From NCBI RefSeq assembly GCF_034353875.1, contig NZ_CP133784.1, positions 3,190,501 to 3,254,500 of the forward strand: a DNA stretch of 64,000 bases, read 5' to 3'. Positions 37,822-46,378 of the stretch are shown here, in pieces. The DNA is from Pseudomonas sp. MH9.2 (lineage in GTDB: Bacteria; Pseudomonadota; Gammaproteobacteria; Pseudomonadales; Pseudomonadaceae). Below the pieces are notes generated by a model. It worked only from the letters and a program-made list of their open reading frames with translations. It searched no databases and was not told the origin of the DNA. Each line of letters begins with the position of its first letter. Within the stretch, counting starts at the first letter, position 1. The position numbers and the translations under genes were made by a program.

Positions 37822-38568
37822 ATGTCTGAGCAAGACAATCCGCGGCGTGAGTTTCTGCGCAAAACCCTGACGTTGATCCCCGTGGTGACGGTTGCCAGTG
37901 CTGGTTTCGGTCTGGGCAGTAGCGTCGTGTTGGCCCAACCACCGGTCGTGACCACCGCCACACCGCCACCCGAAGCCCCTGCCAGTCATGGGGTGTACGA
38001 GCCGAATTATTTCACGGCTGAAGAATGGGCCTTCATCAACGCGGCGGTCGCGCGCCTGATTCCGGATGACGAACAAGGTCCTGGCGCCCTGGAAGCCGGT
38101 GCGCCGGAATACATTGATCGGCAGATGAACACGCCGTATGCCAGCGGTGCACTGTGGTTCATGCAAGGGCCTTTCGTGGCCGACGCGCCGAAGGAAATGG
38201 GTTGGCAGAGCAAGCTGGTGCCCAAGGACATCTACCGTCTGGGCATCGCTGACTGCGACATCTGGTGCAAACAGCAATACGGCAAGGTCTTCGCCGAGTT
38301 GAGCCCGTCTGCGCAGGACGAGGCACTCAAGCAGCTGGAAGCAGGCAAGGCGACGTTTGACAGCGTGCCGCCGAGTCTGTTTTTCAATCTGTTGCTGCAA
38401 AACACCAAGGAGGGTTTTTTCTGCGACCCGATCCACGGTGGCAATAAGGGCCTGGTTGGCTGGACCATGGTCGGTTTCCCAGGCGCTCGCGCCGATTTCA
38501 TGGATTGGGTCGAACGCAACGAGCCCTACCCGTTCCCGGCAGTGTCTATTCGCGGCGAGAGGGCTTGA
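37822..38568 (+). CDS. Gluconate 2-dehydrogenase-type small (gamma) subunit
   Basis: Third subunit of a membrane-bound FAD dehydrogenase that oxidises gluconate (or a related sugar or polyol) in the periplasm. The 248-aa protein starts MSEQDNPRREFLRKTLTL: an RR motif at residues 8-9 before a hydrophobic stretch, a twin-arginine export signal. The body belongs to the gluconate 2-dehydrogenase subunit 3 family (FTAEEWAFINAAVARLIPDD). The start at 37822 is chosen because it places the RR motif correctly and has GAGG upstream. The flavoprotein gene starts 2 bases after its stop. Confidence 0.9.
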   Translation: MSEQDNPRREFLRKTLTLIPVVTVASAGFGLGSSVVLAQPPVVTTATPPPEAPASHGVYEPNYFTAEEWAFINAAVARLIPDDEQGPGALEAGAPEYIDRQMNTPYASGALWFMQGPFVADAPKEMGWQSKLVPKDIYRLGIADCDIWCKQQYGKVFAELSPSAQDEALKQLEAGKATFDSVPPSLFFNLLLQNTKEGFFCDPIHGGNKGLVGWTMVGFPGARADFMDWVERNEPYPFPAVSIRGERA

Positions 38569-38570
38569 GC

Positions 38571-40355
38571 ATGGCAACCATCATGAAGAAGGTCGATGCA
38601 GTGATCATCGGCTTTGGTTGGACCGGCGCAATCATGGCCAAGGAACTCACCGAGGCCGGGCTCAATGTGCTCGCCCTTGAACGCGGACCGATGCAAGACA
38701 CCTACCCGGACGGTAACTATCCTCAGGTAATCGACGAACTGACCTACAGCGTGCGCAAAAAGCTGTTTCAGGACATCTCCAAGGAAACCGTGACCATCCG
38801 TCACAGCGTCAATGACGTGGCCCTGCCTAACCGCCAACTCGGTGCGTTTCTGCCCGGCAATGGTGTGGGCGGCGCGGGTTTGCATTGGTCCGGCGTGCAT
38901 TTTCGGGTCGACCCAATCGAGCTTCGCATGCGCAGTCATTACGAAGAGCGCTATGGCAAAAGCTTTATCCCCAAGGACATGACCATTCAGGATTTCGGCG
39001 TCAGCTATGAAGAGCTGGAGCCGCACTTCGACTTCGCCGAGAAAGTCTTCGGCACCTCCGGTCAGGCGTGGACGGTCAAGGGCGAGAATGTCGGCCAGGG
39101 CAAAGGTGGCAATCCATATGCGCCCGATCGCTCCGATCATTTCCCCCTGGTGCCGCAGAAAAGAACCTACTCCGCGCAGCTGTTTCATACAGCTGCCGGC
39201 GTCGCGGGCTACAAGCCGTATGACCTGCCCTCGGCCAATACCTCAGGGCCTTACACCAACCCTTATGGCGCGCAGATGGGGCCGTGCAATTTCTGCGGAT
39301 TTTGCAGCGGGTACGTGTGCTACATGTATTCCAAAGCCTCACCCAACGTGAATATTCTGCCGGCGCTCAAACAGACCCCGACGTTCGAGCTACGGCCCAA
39401 TTCCCATGTACTGCGAATCAACCTCGACAGCAGCAAAACCAAGGCCACCGGCGTGACTTACGTCGATGCGCAGGGCCGGGAAATCGAGCAGCCGGCGGAT
39501 CTGGTGATCCTCGGTGCGTTTCAGTTCAATAACGTGCGCATGCTCCTGCTTTCCGGGATCGGCAAGCCTTACGACCCGAAAACCGGAGAGGGTGTGGTCG
39601 GCAAAAACTTCGCCTACCAGAACATGGCAACCATCAAGGCGTTCTTCGACAAAGACGTGTACACCAACAACTTCATCGGTGCGGGTGGCGCGGGCGTTGC
39701 GATTGATGACTTCAACGCGGACAACTTCGATCACGGGCCGCACGGTTTCGTCGGGGGCTCACCGATGTGGGTCAACCAGGCGGGCAGCCGGCCGATTGCC
39801 GGTACGTCGAACCCGCCGGGTACGCCAGCCTGGGGCAGTGCCTGGAAGCGCACCACCGCCGATTTTTATTCGCACCAAGTGTCGATGGACGCCCACGGCG
39901 CGCATCAGTCCTACCGGGGTAACTACCTGGATCTCGATCCGACCTACCACGATGCCTACGGCCAGCCTTTATTGCGCATGACCTTCGACTGGCAGGAAAA
40001 CGACATCAAGATGAACCAGTTCATGGTCTCGAAACTGAGCAAAATTGCCGAAGCCATGAACCCCAAAGCCATCGCCGTGTTGGGCAAAAAAGTGGGCGAG
40101 CACTTCAACACAGCTGCCTACCAGACCACCCACCTGAACGGCGGCGCGATCATGGGCACCGACCCGAAAACCAGTGTGATCAATCGCTACCTGCAGAGCT
40201 GGGACGTGCATAACGTTTTCGTCCCGGGGGCGTCAGCTTTCCCACAAGGTCTTGGTTATAACCCGACAGGTCTGGTGGCTGCGCTGACCTACTGGTCGGC
40301 CAAGGCAATTCGCGAGCAGTACCTGAAAAACCCAGGCCCGCTGGTTCAGGCATAA
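38571..40355 (+). CDS. Gluconate 2-dehydrogenase-type flavoprotein (GMC oxidoreductase)
   Basis: Catalytic 594-aa subunit. The FAD motif VIIGFGWTGAIMAKEL (GFGWTG at 14-19) opens the protein. A cysteine cluster, Cys239, Cys242, Cys245 and Cys250 in CNFCGFCSGYVC, matches the iron-sulfur site reported for FAD glucose and gluconate dehydrogenase catalytic subunits. The C-terminal GMC domain has TTHLNGGAIMG and GYNPTGLVAALTY. It has no export signal of its own and presumably leaves by the Tat route with the gamma subunit. The substrate could be gluconate, 2-ketogluconate or another polyol. Confidence 0.92.
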   Translation: MATIMKKVDAVIIGFGWTGAIMAKELTEAGLNVLALERGPMQDTYPDGNYPQVIDELTYSVRKKLFQDISKETVTIRHSVNDVALPNRQLGAFLPGNGVGGAGLHWSGVHFRVDPIELRMRSHYEERYGKSFIPKDMTIQDFGVSYEELEPHFDFAEKVFGTSGQAWTVKGENVGQGKGGNPYAPDRSDHFPLVPQKRTYSAQLFHTAAGVAGYKPYDLPSANTSGPYTNPYGAQMGPCNFCGFCSGYVCYMYSKASPNVNILPALKQTPTFELRPNSHVLRINLDSSKTKATGVTYVDAQGREIEQPADLVILGAFQFNNVRMLLLSGIGKPYDPKTGEGVVGKNFAYQNMATIKAFFDKDVYTNNFIGAGGAGVAIDDFNADNFDHGPHGFVGGSPMWVNQAGSRPIAGTSNPPGTPAWGSAWKRTTADFYSHQVSMDAHGAHQSYRGNYLDLDPTYHDAYGQPLLRMTFDWQENDIKMNQFMVSKLSKIAEAMNPKAIAVLGKKVGEHFNTAAYQTTHLNGGAIMGTDPKTSVINRYLQSWDVHNVFVPGASAFPQGLGYNPTGLVAALTYWSAKAIREQYLKNPGPLVQA

Positions 40356-40367
40356 GGAGCGATGATC

Positions 40368-41627
40368 ATGAAAAATCTGCTTATCGCGACCTTGGCCCTG
40401 TGTTTTGGTGCCCCTGCTTTCGCTGTTGATAACCCGGACTCGGGGTTAATCAAACAGGGCGAATACCTGGCGCGTGCCGGTGACTGCGTGGCCTGCCACA
40501 CCGCGAAGGATGGCAAGCCATTCGCCGGTGGGCTGCCTATGGAAACGCCCATTGGCACGATTTACTCGACCAACATCACCCCGGACAAGACCGGCATAGC
40601 CGCCTACAGCTTCGAGGACTTTGACAACGCTGTGCGTCAGGGTGTCGCCAAAAGCGGCAGCACCTTGTACCCCGCCATGCCCTATCCATCGTATGCGCGA
40701 GTGACCGAAGCCGACATGCAGGCGTTGTACGCGTACTTCATGAAAGGTGTAGAGCCCGTCGTTCAGGACAACAAGGCCGTCGACATCCCCTGGCCATTGA
40801 GCATGCGCTGGCCGTTGACGGGCTGGCGCTGGATGTTCGCGCCGAAGGTCGAGGCCTATCGGGCACCAGTCGCGCAAGATGCAGTGGTCAGTCGTGGCGC
40901 GTACCTGGTTGAAGGCCTTGGCCATTGCGGCGCGTGCCACACACCGCGGGCCATCAGCATGCAGGAAAAAGCCTTGAGCGCGAATGAAGGCAGCGTATTC
41001 CTGTCCGGCAGCGCACCGCTTGAAGGCTGGATCGCCAAAAGCCTGCGTGGCGATCATAAAGATGGCCTGGGGAGCTGGTCCGAGGCGCAGCTGGTTCAGT
41101 TCCTCAAAACCGGCCGCAGCGACCGCAGCGCAGTGTTCGGTGGTATGACCGACGTGATCGTGCACAGCATGCAATACATGAGCGATGAAGATTTGACCGC
41201 CATCGCCCGTTACCTGAAAACTCTGCCTGCCAACAACCTCGACGATCAGCCCCATCAATACGATGAGCAGGTCGCCAAAGCGCTGTGGAAAGGCGATGAC
41301 AGCAAAGCCGGCGCTGCGGTCTACATCGATAACTGCGCCGCCTGCCACCGCACCGATGGCCACGGCTATACCCGCGTGTTCCCGGCACTGGCAGGCAACC
41401 CGGTGTTGCAGTCCGAAGACGCGACCTCGTTGATTCACATCGTCCTCAAAGGCGGCACGCTGGCGGCGACCCATACCGCGCCGTCGACCTTCACCATGCC
41501 CGCCTACGCCTGGCGTCTGTCGGATCAGGAAGTGGCTGATGTGGTCAACTTCATCCGCAGCAGTTGGGGGAATCAGGCGGGAACGGTGAAGGCTGGGGAT
41601 GTCGCAAGCATCCGCAAGGCCGGTTGA
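40368..41627 (+). CDS. Triheme cytochrome c subunit of the gluconate-type dehydrogenase
   Basis: A 419-aa periplasmic membrane-attached cytochrome that passes electrons from the flavoprotein to ubiquinone. The signal peptide is MKNLLIATLALCFGAPAFA. Three heme c motifs are present: CVACH (40-44), CGACH (187-191) and CAACH (323-327). AAGGAG at 40354-40359 sits 8 bases before the ATG at 40368 but only 2 before the ATG at 40362, so 40368 is the start. It closes the three-gene operon. Confidence 0.93.
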   Translation: MKNLLIATLALCFGAPAFAVDNPDSGLIKQGEYLARAGDCVACHTAKDGKPFAGGLPMETPIGTIYSTNITPDKTGIAAYSFEDFDNAVRQGVAKSGSTLYPAMPYPSYARVTEADMQALYAYFMKGVEPVVQDNKAVDIPWPLSMRWPLTGWRWMFAPKVEAYRAPVAQDAVVSRGAYLVEGLGHCGACHTPRAISMQEKALSANEGSVFLSGSAPLEGWIAKSLRGDHKDGLGSWSEAQLVQFLKTGRSDRSAVFGGMTDVIVHSMQYMSDEDLTAIARYLKTLPANNLDDQPHQYDEQVAKALWKGDDSKAGAAVYIDNCAACHRTDGHGYTRVFPALAGNPVLQSEDATSLIHIVLKGGTLAATHTAPSTFTMPAYAWRLSDQEVADVVNFIRSSWGNQAGTVKAGDVASIRKAG

Positions 41628-41679
41628 TTAATGTGTGAGGGACCGCTCGCCCGGTGACGCTAGGCAAAAGGGTTGATCG

Positions 41680-41707
41680 CGGATACTGTATGCATAGACA
41701 GTATCCG
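41680..41707. promoter_or_regulatory. LexA (SOS) box upstream of the radical SAM gene
   Basis: CTGT-N8-ACAG (41686-41701) lies inside TACTGTATGCATAGACAGTA (41684-41703), which matches 17 of 20 positions of the E. coli-type consensus TACTGTATATATATACAGTA. Perfect 10-bp arms CGGATACTGT/ACAGTATCCG extend it. It ends 10 bases before the ATG at 41718, well placed to block initiation. Confidence 0.88.
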
Positions 41708-41717
41708 GAGAACCCTA

Positions 41718-42776
41718 ATGCCCACTGCTCTGCCCCCGCGCGGACGCGGAACCGCGAGTAATCCACACAATCGCTTCGCGCCCAACCGTTCGGTCGCGGA
41801 GGATGACGGCTGGTATCAGGAAGTACCGCGGACCCAAGGCACCGAGGTGTGTAGCGAGACGGCGAAAACCATTATTACGCGCAACACCTCGCCGGACATT
41901 CCTTTCGACCGCTCCATCAATCCTTATCGCGGCTGTGAGCACGGTTGCATTTATTGTTATGCGCGGCCCAGCCACGCCTATTGGGACATGTCGCCTGGGC
42001 TGGATTTCGAGACCAAGCTGATCGCCAAGACCAACGCTGCTGCGGTGTTGGAGCAGCAACTGTCCAAGCCGGGCTACCGATGCGCGCCGATCACGTTGGG
42101 GTCCAATACCGATCCTTATCAGCCGATTGAGCGTGAATACAAAATCACCCGCGCGACCCTGGACGTGTTGTTGCGCTATCGTCATCCGGTGACGATCATC
42201 ACCAAGGGGTCGTTGATTCTGCGTGACCTTGATCTGCTCGCCGAGTTGGCAAAGCAGCGGCTGGTGTCGGTGTTTATCAGCCTGACGACCCTTGATGATG
42301 AGCTCAAACGTATCCTTGAGCCTCGTGCGGCGGCGCCCAAGGCGCGGCTGAGGGCGATTCGGGTGATGCGTGAGGCGGGTATTCCCGTTGGCGTGTTGTG
42401 CGCGCCCATGATCCCGATGATCAACGACAGTGAGCTGGAAAGCTTGCTGGCTGAAGCCAAGGCGGCCGGTGCATTGAGCGCAAGCTACGTGATGCTGCGT
42501 TTACCGCTGGAGGTCGCCCCGTTGTTCGAGGAGTGGCTTCAGGCGCACTATCCACAGCGGGCAGCGCATGTCATGAGCCTGATTCGGCAGAGTCGCGGCG
42601 GCGAGGTGTATGACAGTCGTTTTGGCGTACGGATGCGCGGTGAAGGACCATTCGCCGATTTGCTGGCCCGGCGTTACAGTGTGGCGATCAAGCGGTTGGG
42701 CCTGAACCGGCGCGAAGGCTTTGATCTGGATTGCGACGCGTTTTGTCCGCCAGGGGGGCAGATGTCGTTGTTGTAG
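41718..42776 (+). CDS. PA0069-family radical SAM protein (SplB-like)
   Basis: A 352-aa radical SAM protein with the Fe-S motif CEHGCIYC (Cys73, Cys77, Cys80) and strand motifs TLGSNTDPYQP and TKGSLILRDLDLL. It falls in the Rv2578c/SplB-like group related to spore photoproduct lyase, but no substrate is established. A near-perfect LexA box immediately upstream marks it as an SOS gene, so a DNA-damage role is likely. The ATG at 41718, with GGAG upstream, is preferred to 41673, which would put the operator inside the coding region. Confidence 0.92.
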   Translation: MPTALPPRGRGTASNPHNRFAPNRSVAEDDGWYQEVPRTQGTEVCSETAKTIITRNTSPDIPFDRSINPYRGCEHGCIYCYARPSHAYWDMSPGLDFETKLIAKTNAAAVLEQQLSKPGYRCAPITLGSNTDPYQPIEREYKITRATLDVLLRYRHPVTIITKGSLILRDLDLLAELAKQRLVSVFISLTTLDDELKRILEPRAAAPKARLRAIRVMREAGIPVGVLCAPMIPMINDSELESLLAEAKAAGALSASYVMLRLPLEVAPLFEEWLQAHYPQRAAHVMSLIRQSRGGEVYDSRFGVRMRGEGPFADLLARRYSVAIKRLGLNRREGFDLDCDAFCPPGGQMSLL

Positions 42777-42932
42777 TGAGGCAGTCCCCATTGGCCCCGG
42801 GAACCTCGGCCTAGGGCGTTTTATTAAGTTTCAATTAAGCTTGGACGGCTACTGTCGACCCTGGAGTGACTGATCAGTCGCGCTCCAGGAGCAGCAGGAA
42901 AATCCACATCAATCCGTCAGAGAGAACCAGAC

Positions 42933-43664
42933 ATGAGTGACATGGATAAACAGCCTCCGGCTGCGTCGGCCAGCGCCTCGCCAGAGACGGAAAATGCCGA
43001 GGCAGCGCTTCAGCATATCGTTGACGGTTTTTTGCATTTTCGTCATGAGATCTTCCCGCAGCAGGAAGAACTCTTCAAGAAGCTCGCCACGGCTCAGCGT
43101 CCTCGGGCCATGTTCATCGCCTGCGCCGATTCACGCATCGTTCCCGAGCTGATCACCCAAAGCGCCCCCGGCGACCTGTTCGTTACCCGTAACGTCGGGA
43201 ATGTCGTGCCGCCTTACGGTCAGATGAATGGCGGCGTTTCCACCGCCATTGAATACGCGGTCATCGCCTTGGGCGTGCAGCACATCATCATTTGCGGGCA
43301 TTCCGATTGCGGCGCCATGCGCGCCGTCCTCAACCCTCAAACTCTGGAGAAAATGCCCACGGTCAAGGCATGGCTGCGGCATGCCGAAGTCGCCAAGACG
43401 GTGGTCGAAGACAACTGTCATTGCGCCAATGAACAGGAAAGCATGCACGTGTTGACCCAGGAAAACGTCATCGCCCAGTTGCAGCATTTGCGCACGCACC
43501 CTTCGGTAGCGTCGAAGATGGCCAGTGGTCACTTGTTCATCCACGGTTGGGTCTACAGCATCGAGACCAGCGAAATCCTGGCTTACGATGCCTCGCAAGA
43601 CCGGTTTCTGCCGCTCGACGGCACCCATCCGATACCGGTGGCAACACCCAGAGCGCGGTTTTAG
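42933..43664 (+). CDS. Beta-carbonic anhydrase
   Basis: A 243-aa cytoplasmic enzyme that interconverts CO2 and bicarbonate. Zinc ligands and catalytic pair are present: Cys64-Ala-Asp66-Ser-Arg68, and His123 and Cys126 in CGHSDCGAM. An extra Ala/Ser/Glu-rich N-terminus of about 25 residues precedes the conserved core. A SulP transporter gene follows 115 bases later on the same strand, the conserved PA0102-PA0103 pairing, which suggests the two handle bicarbonate together. Confidence 0.96.
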   Translation: MSDMDKQPPAASASASPETENAEAALQHIVDGFLHFRHEIFPQQEELFKKLATAQRPRAMFIACADSRIVPELITQSAPGDLFVTRNVGNVVPPYGQMNGGVSTAIEYAVIALGVQHIIICGHSDCGAMRAVLNPQTLEKMPTVKAWLRHAEVAKTVVEDNCHCANEQESMHVLTQENVIAQLQHLRTHPSVASKMASGHLFIHGWVYSIETSEILAYDASQDRFLPLDGTHPIPVATPRARF

Positions 43665-43779
43665 ACGCTCGCGTCTGATTCACAGCTGACTTTCATAAAA
43701 TCCTTCTTGGGCCTTTAACGGCAGTGCTTTCTATGCGCTGGCGGGCCTTGTTACGTCTGAAGAATCCCGGAGAGTCGTC

Positions 43780-45306
43780 ATGGGTACTGCAGAACTGAAA
43801 TCCGTTTTGCCTCGGGAGCTATTGGCTTCCGTGGTGGTGTTCCTCGTCGCCCTGCCCTTGTGCATGGGTATTGCCATTGCCTCGGGCATGCCGCCTGCCA
43901 AAGGGCTGATCACGGGCATTATCGGTGGTCTGGTGGTGGGTTGGCTGGCCGGCTCGCCGTTGCAGGTCAGCGGTCCGGCCGCCGGTTTGGCTGTCCTGGT
44001 CTTTGAAGTGGTGCGCGAACACGGGATGGCGATGTTGGGGCCGATCCTGCTTCTGGCGGGTCTGCTGCAGGTTTTGGCGGGGCGCTTCAAGCTTGGCTGC
44101 TGGTTTCGGGTCACCGCGCCTGCGGTGGTCTACGGCATGCTCGCCGGGATTGGCGTGCTGATCGTCCTGTCTCAAGTGCATGTGATGTTTGATGGCGGAC
44201 CCAAACCGTCCGGGCTGGATAACCTGATCGGGTTCCCCGCGAGACTGATCCAGGCTATCGGGCCGGGCACCGGCTTACAGGCCGGGATGCTTGGGCTGGG
44301 TACGATTGTGGTGATGTGGCTGTGGGACAAATGGCGACCAACGGCGTTGCGCTTTGTACCGGGCGCGTTGCTGGGTGTCGGTCTTGTCACCGTTGTCAGC
44401 CTGGCGTTCGCCCTGCAAATCAAGCGCGTCGAGGTGCCGGCCAATCTTGCTGAAGCCATCGACTGGTTGCGCCCCGCCGACCTGCTGAGTCTGGCGGATC
44501 CGGGTATTTTGATCGCGGCCTTCGCGGTGGCATTTATCGCCAGTGCCGAGACGTTGTTGTCCGCCGCTGCGGTGGATCGCATGCACAATGGCCCGCGTTC
44601 GGATTTCGACCGGGAACTGACCGCCCAAGGAGTGGGCAACATGCTCTGCGGTTTGCTCGGTGCCCTGCCGATGACCGGGGTCATTGTGCGCAGCTCGGCC
44701 AACGTCCAGGCCGGTGCTCGTACACGGCTGTCAGCGGTTTTTCACGGCGTCTGGTTATTGGCCTTCGTGTTGCTGCTGTCCAGTGTGCTGCAAAGCATTC
44801 CGGTCGCCAGCCTGGCGGGCGTTCTGGTCTATACCGGGTTGAAACTGGTCGACCTCAAGGCCTTTCGCGGGCTGGGTCGCTATGGCCGGATGCCGATGTT
44901 CACCTACGCCGCAACTGCAGTGGCGATCATCTTTACGGATCTGTTGACCGGAGTATTGATCGGTTTCGGTATGACCTTGGCCAAACTGGCCTGGAAAGCA
45001 TCGCGTTTGAAGGTCAGTCTGGTTGATCTCGAAGCCGAGGGGGAAATGGAGTTGCGATTGATGGGCGCTGCGACCTTCCTCAAAGTCCCGATGTTGACCC
45101 GGATTCTGGGGACCGTTCCGCACGGCAGCACGGTGCATGTGCCGCTCAATAACCTGAGTTATATCGACCACTCGTGTCTTGAGCTGCTTGAAGAGTGGGG
45201 ACGCGCCAATGCGGCCACAGGCTCGCGGTTGATCATCGAGCCTCGTGGCCTTAAGCGTCGACTGGAGGGGAGATTGCGCACAACGGCAGGCCTTGGTTCG
45301 GCCTGA
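43780..45306 (+). CDS. SulP-family anion transporter (carbonic-anhydrase-linked)
   Basis: A 508-aa inner-membrane transporter with about 10-12 hydrophobic segments and a short C-terminal STAS domain (VPLNNLSYIDHSCLELLEEW). It differs clearly from the SulP protein at 19443: the N-terminus is VVFLVALPLCMGIAIASGMPPAKGL, the form common in SulP proteins linked to carbonic anhydrase. Bicarbonate is therefore a likelier substrate than sulfate, by context only. Confidence 0.92.
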   Translation: MGTAELKSVLPRELLASVVVFLVALPLCMGIAIASGMPPAKGLITGIIGGLVVGWLAGSPLQVSGPAAGLAVLVFEVVREHGMAMLGPILLLAGLLQVLAGRFKLGCWFRVTAPAVVYGMLAGIGVLIVLSQVHVMFDGGPKPSGLDNLIGFPARLIQAIGPGTGLQAGMLGLGTIVVMWLWDKWRPTALRFVPGALLGVGLVTVVSLAFALQIKRVEVPANLAEAIDWLRPADLLSLADPGILIAAFAVAFIASAETLLSAAAVDRMHNGPRSDFDRELTAQGVGNMLCGLLGALPMTGVIVRSSANVQAGARTRLSAVFHGVWLLAFVLLLSSVLQSIPVASLAGVLVYTGLKLVDLKAFRGLGRYGRMPMFTYAATAVAIIFTDLLTGVLIGFGMTLAKLAWKASRLKVSLVDLEAEGEMELRLMGAATFLKVPMLTRILGTVPHGSTVHVPLNNLSYIDHSCLELLEEWGRANAATGSRLIIEPRGLKRRLEGRLRTTAGLGSA

Positions 45307-45344
45307 GTCGTGCGCGGTGTGGCGGTGCGCTGCAAGCCGTGGTG

Positions 45345-45998
45345 TCAGACGGCGCGGGTTTGCTCTAGATCAAGCCCGACGCCCAGCTGGCGCGACAGAC
45401 ACGGCCAGCGCTTCCATGCGGCTTCGGTGTCCGGGCTGATCAGGCGGTCGCGATAGGCTTCGACGGAATCGAGCGCGAAGCTTTCATCGTCGAGCATTTC
45501 GTCTACGGCATGATGGACGGCTTCGTCCAGTTGATTGGCGAACGCTTCGCCAATCAACTGGTGGGCAATCACGCTGGCCACGGTGGTATTCGATGGAATC
45601 AGCGGTTGGCCGAAGTGCTTGATGTAGAGGTCATTCACTTCTTCGACCAGACGATGGGCCAGATAGGCTTCATCCAGCAGGCTGTCCAGACCCTCGTGGC
45701 CGTCCATGATTGTCGGCGGCTGAAGAAAAAAGTGTTCGGCGATCTTCAATACGGGTTTGATTTGATCCTCGATACCGGCTTCGAGCGCGACCTCGTGGGC
45801 GGCGTCGAGCAAGTCCGGAACCAACTCGATATAAGCTGCAACAAAACGTGTCAGAACACCCTTTGCGTCCAGTTCAGGCAGGTGAATGGCAGGGTGAAGG
45901 TGTGGCAATTGAGTTTCCAGCTGACGTGACAATTGGCCGGTTTCGGCCTCGTGTTGATGTGCACGTTGAATCTGCTCGCGCAAAGCGGCGGTGTTCAT
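45345..45998 (-). CDS. Conserved hypothetical protein (PA0104-like)
   Basis: A 217-aa soluble, mostly alpha-helical acidic protein. There is no signal peptide, membrane segment or motif I recognise; YIELVPDLLDAAHEVALEAG and HRLVEEVNDLYIKHFGQPL give its character. It sits between the SulP gene and the cox operon as in other pseudomonads, on the opposite strand. AGGAG precedes the ATG. A perfect 18-bp palindrome lies 61 bases upstream. No function is assigned. Confidence 0.8.
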   Translation of the reverse strand: MNTAALREQIQRAHQHEAETGQLSRQLETQLPHLHPAIHLPELDAKGVLTRFVAAYIELVPDLLDAAHEVALEAGIEDQIKPVLKIAEHFFLQPPTIMDGHEGLDSLLDEAYLAHRLVEEVNDLYIKHFGQPLIPSNTTVASVIAHQLIGEAFANQLDEAVHHAVDEMLDDESFALDSVEAYRDRLISPDTEAAWKRWPCLSRQLGVGLDLEQTRAV

Positions 45999-46058
45999 GA
46001 AGGCTCCTGAAAGCAGTGAAGCAGGATTGAAAAGAAAACGAAGTCATACGGTAGCGTG

Positions 46059-46076
46059 CTTATAAAATTTTATAAG
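46059..46076. promoter_or_regulatory. Perfect 18-bp palindrome CTTATAAAATTTTATAAG
   Basis: Every base pairs about the centre. It is 61 bases upstream of the PA0104-like gene and about 300 upstream of coxB. It is AT-rich, so it may be an operator or part of a promoter. Confidence 0.55.
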
Positions 46077-46094
46077 ACGCATTTGTCATAACAA

Positions 46095-46112
46095 ATTCAC
46101 ATTTATGTGAAT
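46095..46112. promoter_or_regulatory. 18-bp inverted repeat ATTCACAT-TT-ATGTGAAT
   Basis: Eight-base perfect arms around TT. Its centre is 36 bases from that of the palindrome at 46059-46076. The order TCAC...GTGA is the inverse of a CRP/Vfr site, so I do not assign it to that regulator. The rest of the 45999-46378 gap holds the cox promoter, not located. Confidence 0.5.
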
Positions 46113-46378
46113 GAGATCTAAGGCGTGTCCAATTGCGTTACACATTTCGCGCCCGATATAGCCCCGAATCGACAATTTAGCCAGCTAACTAGTTTCGCCA
46201 CATCGCATTGCGAGGTCTGAGTCGCTGTCTATACTCGGGGCTGAAGGAAGATTAGCTGGTGACGCCCGACTGCATTTGCAGCCCTGGCCCCGACCGCCAA
46301 GTCCCCATTCTTGGCCGTCGCTCCCTTGGCCGCAGGTGAAAGCCGGCGGGATAACAAGAACGATAAGGGGAACCCGCA

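Noticed and set aside
46095..46112. CRP/Vfr site reading of ATTCACAT-TT-ATGTGAAT
   Set aside because: The half-sites are in inverse order (TCAC then GTGA) with a 2-bp spacer; CRP needs TGTGA-N6-TCACA.
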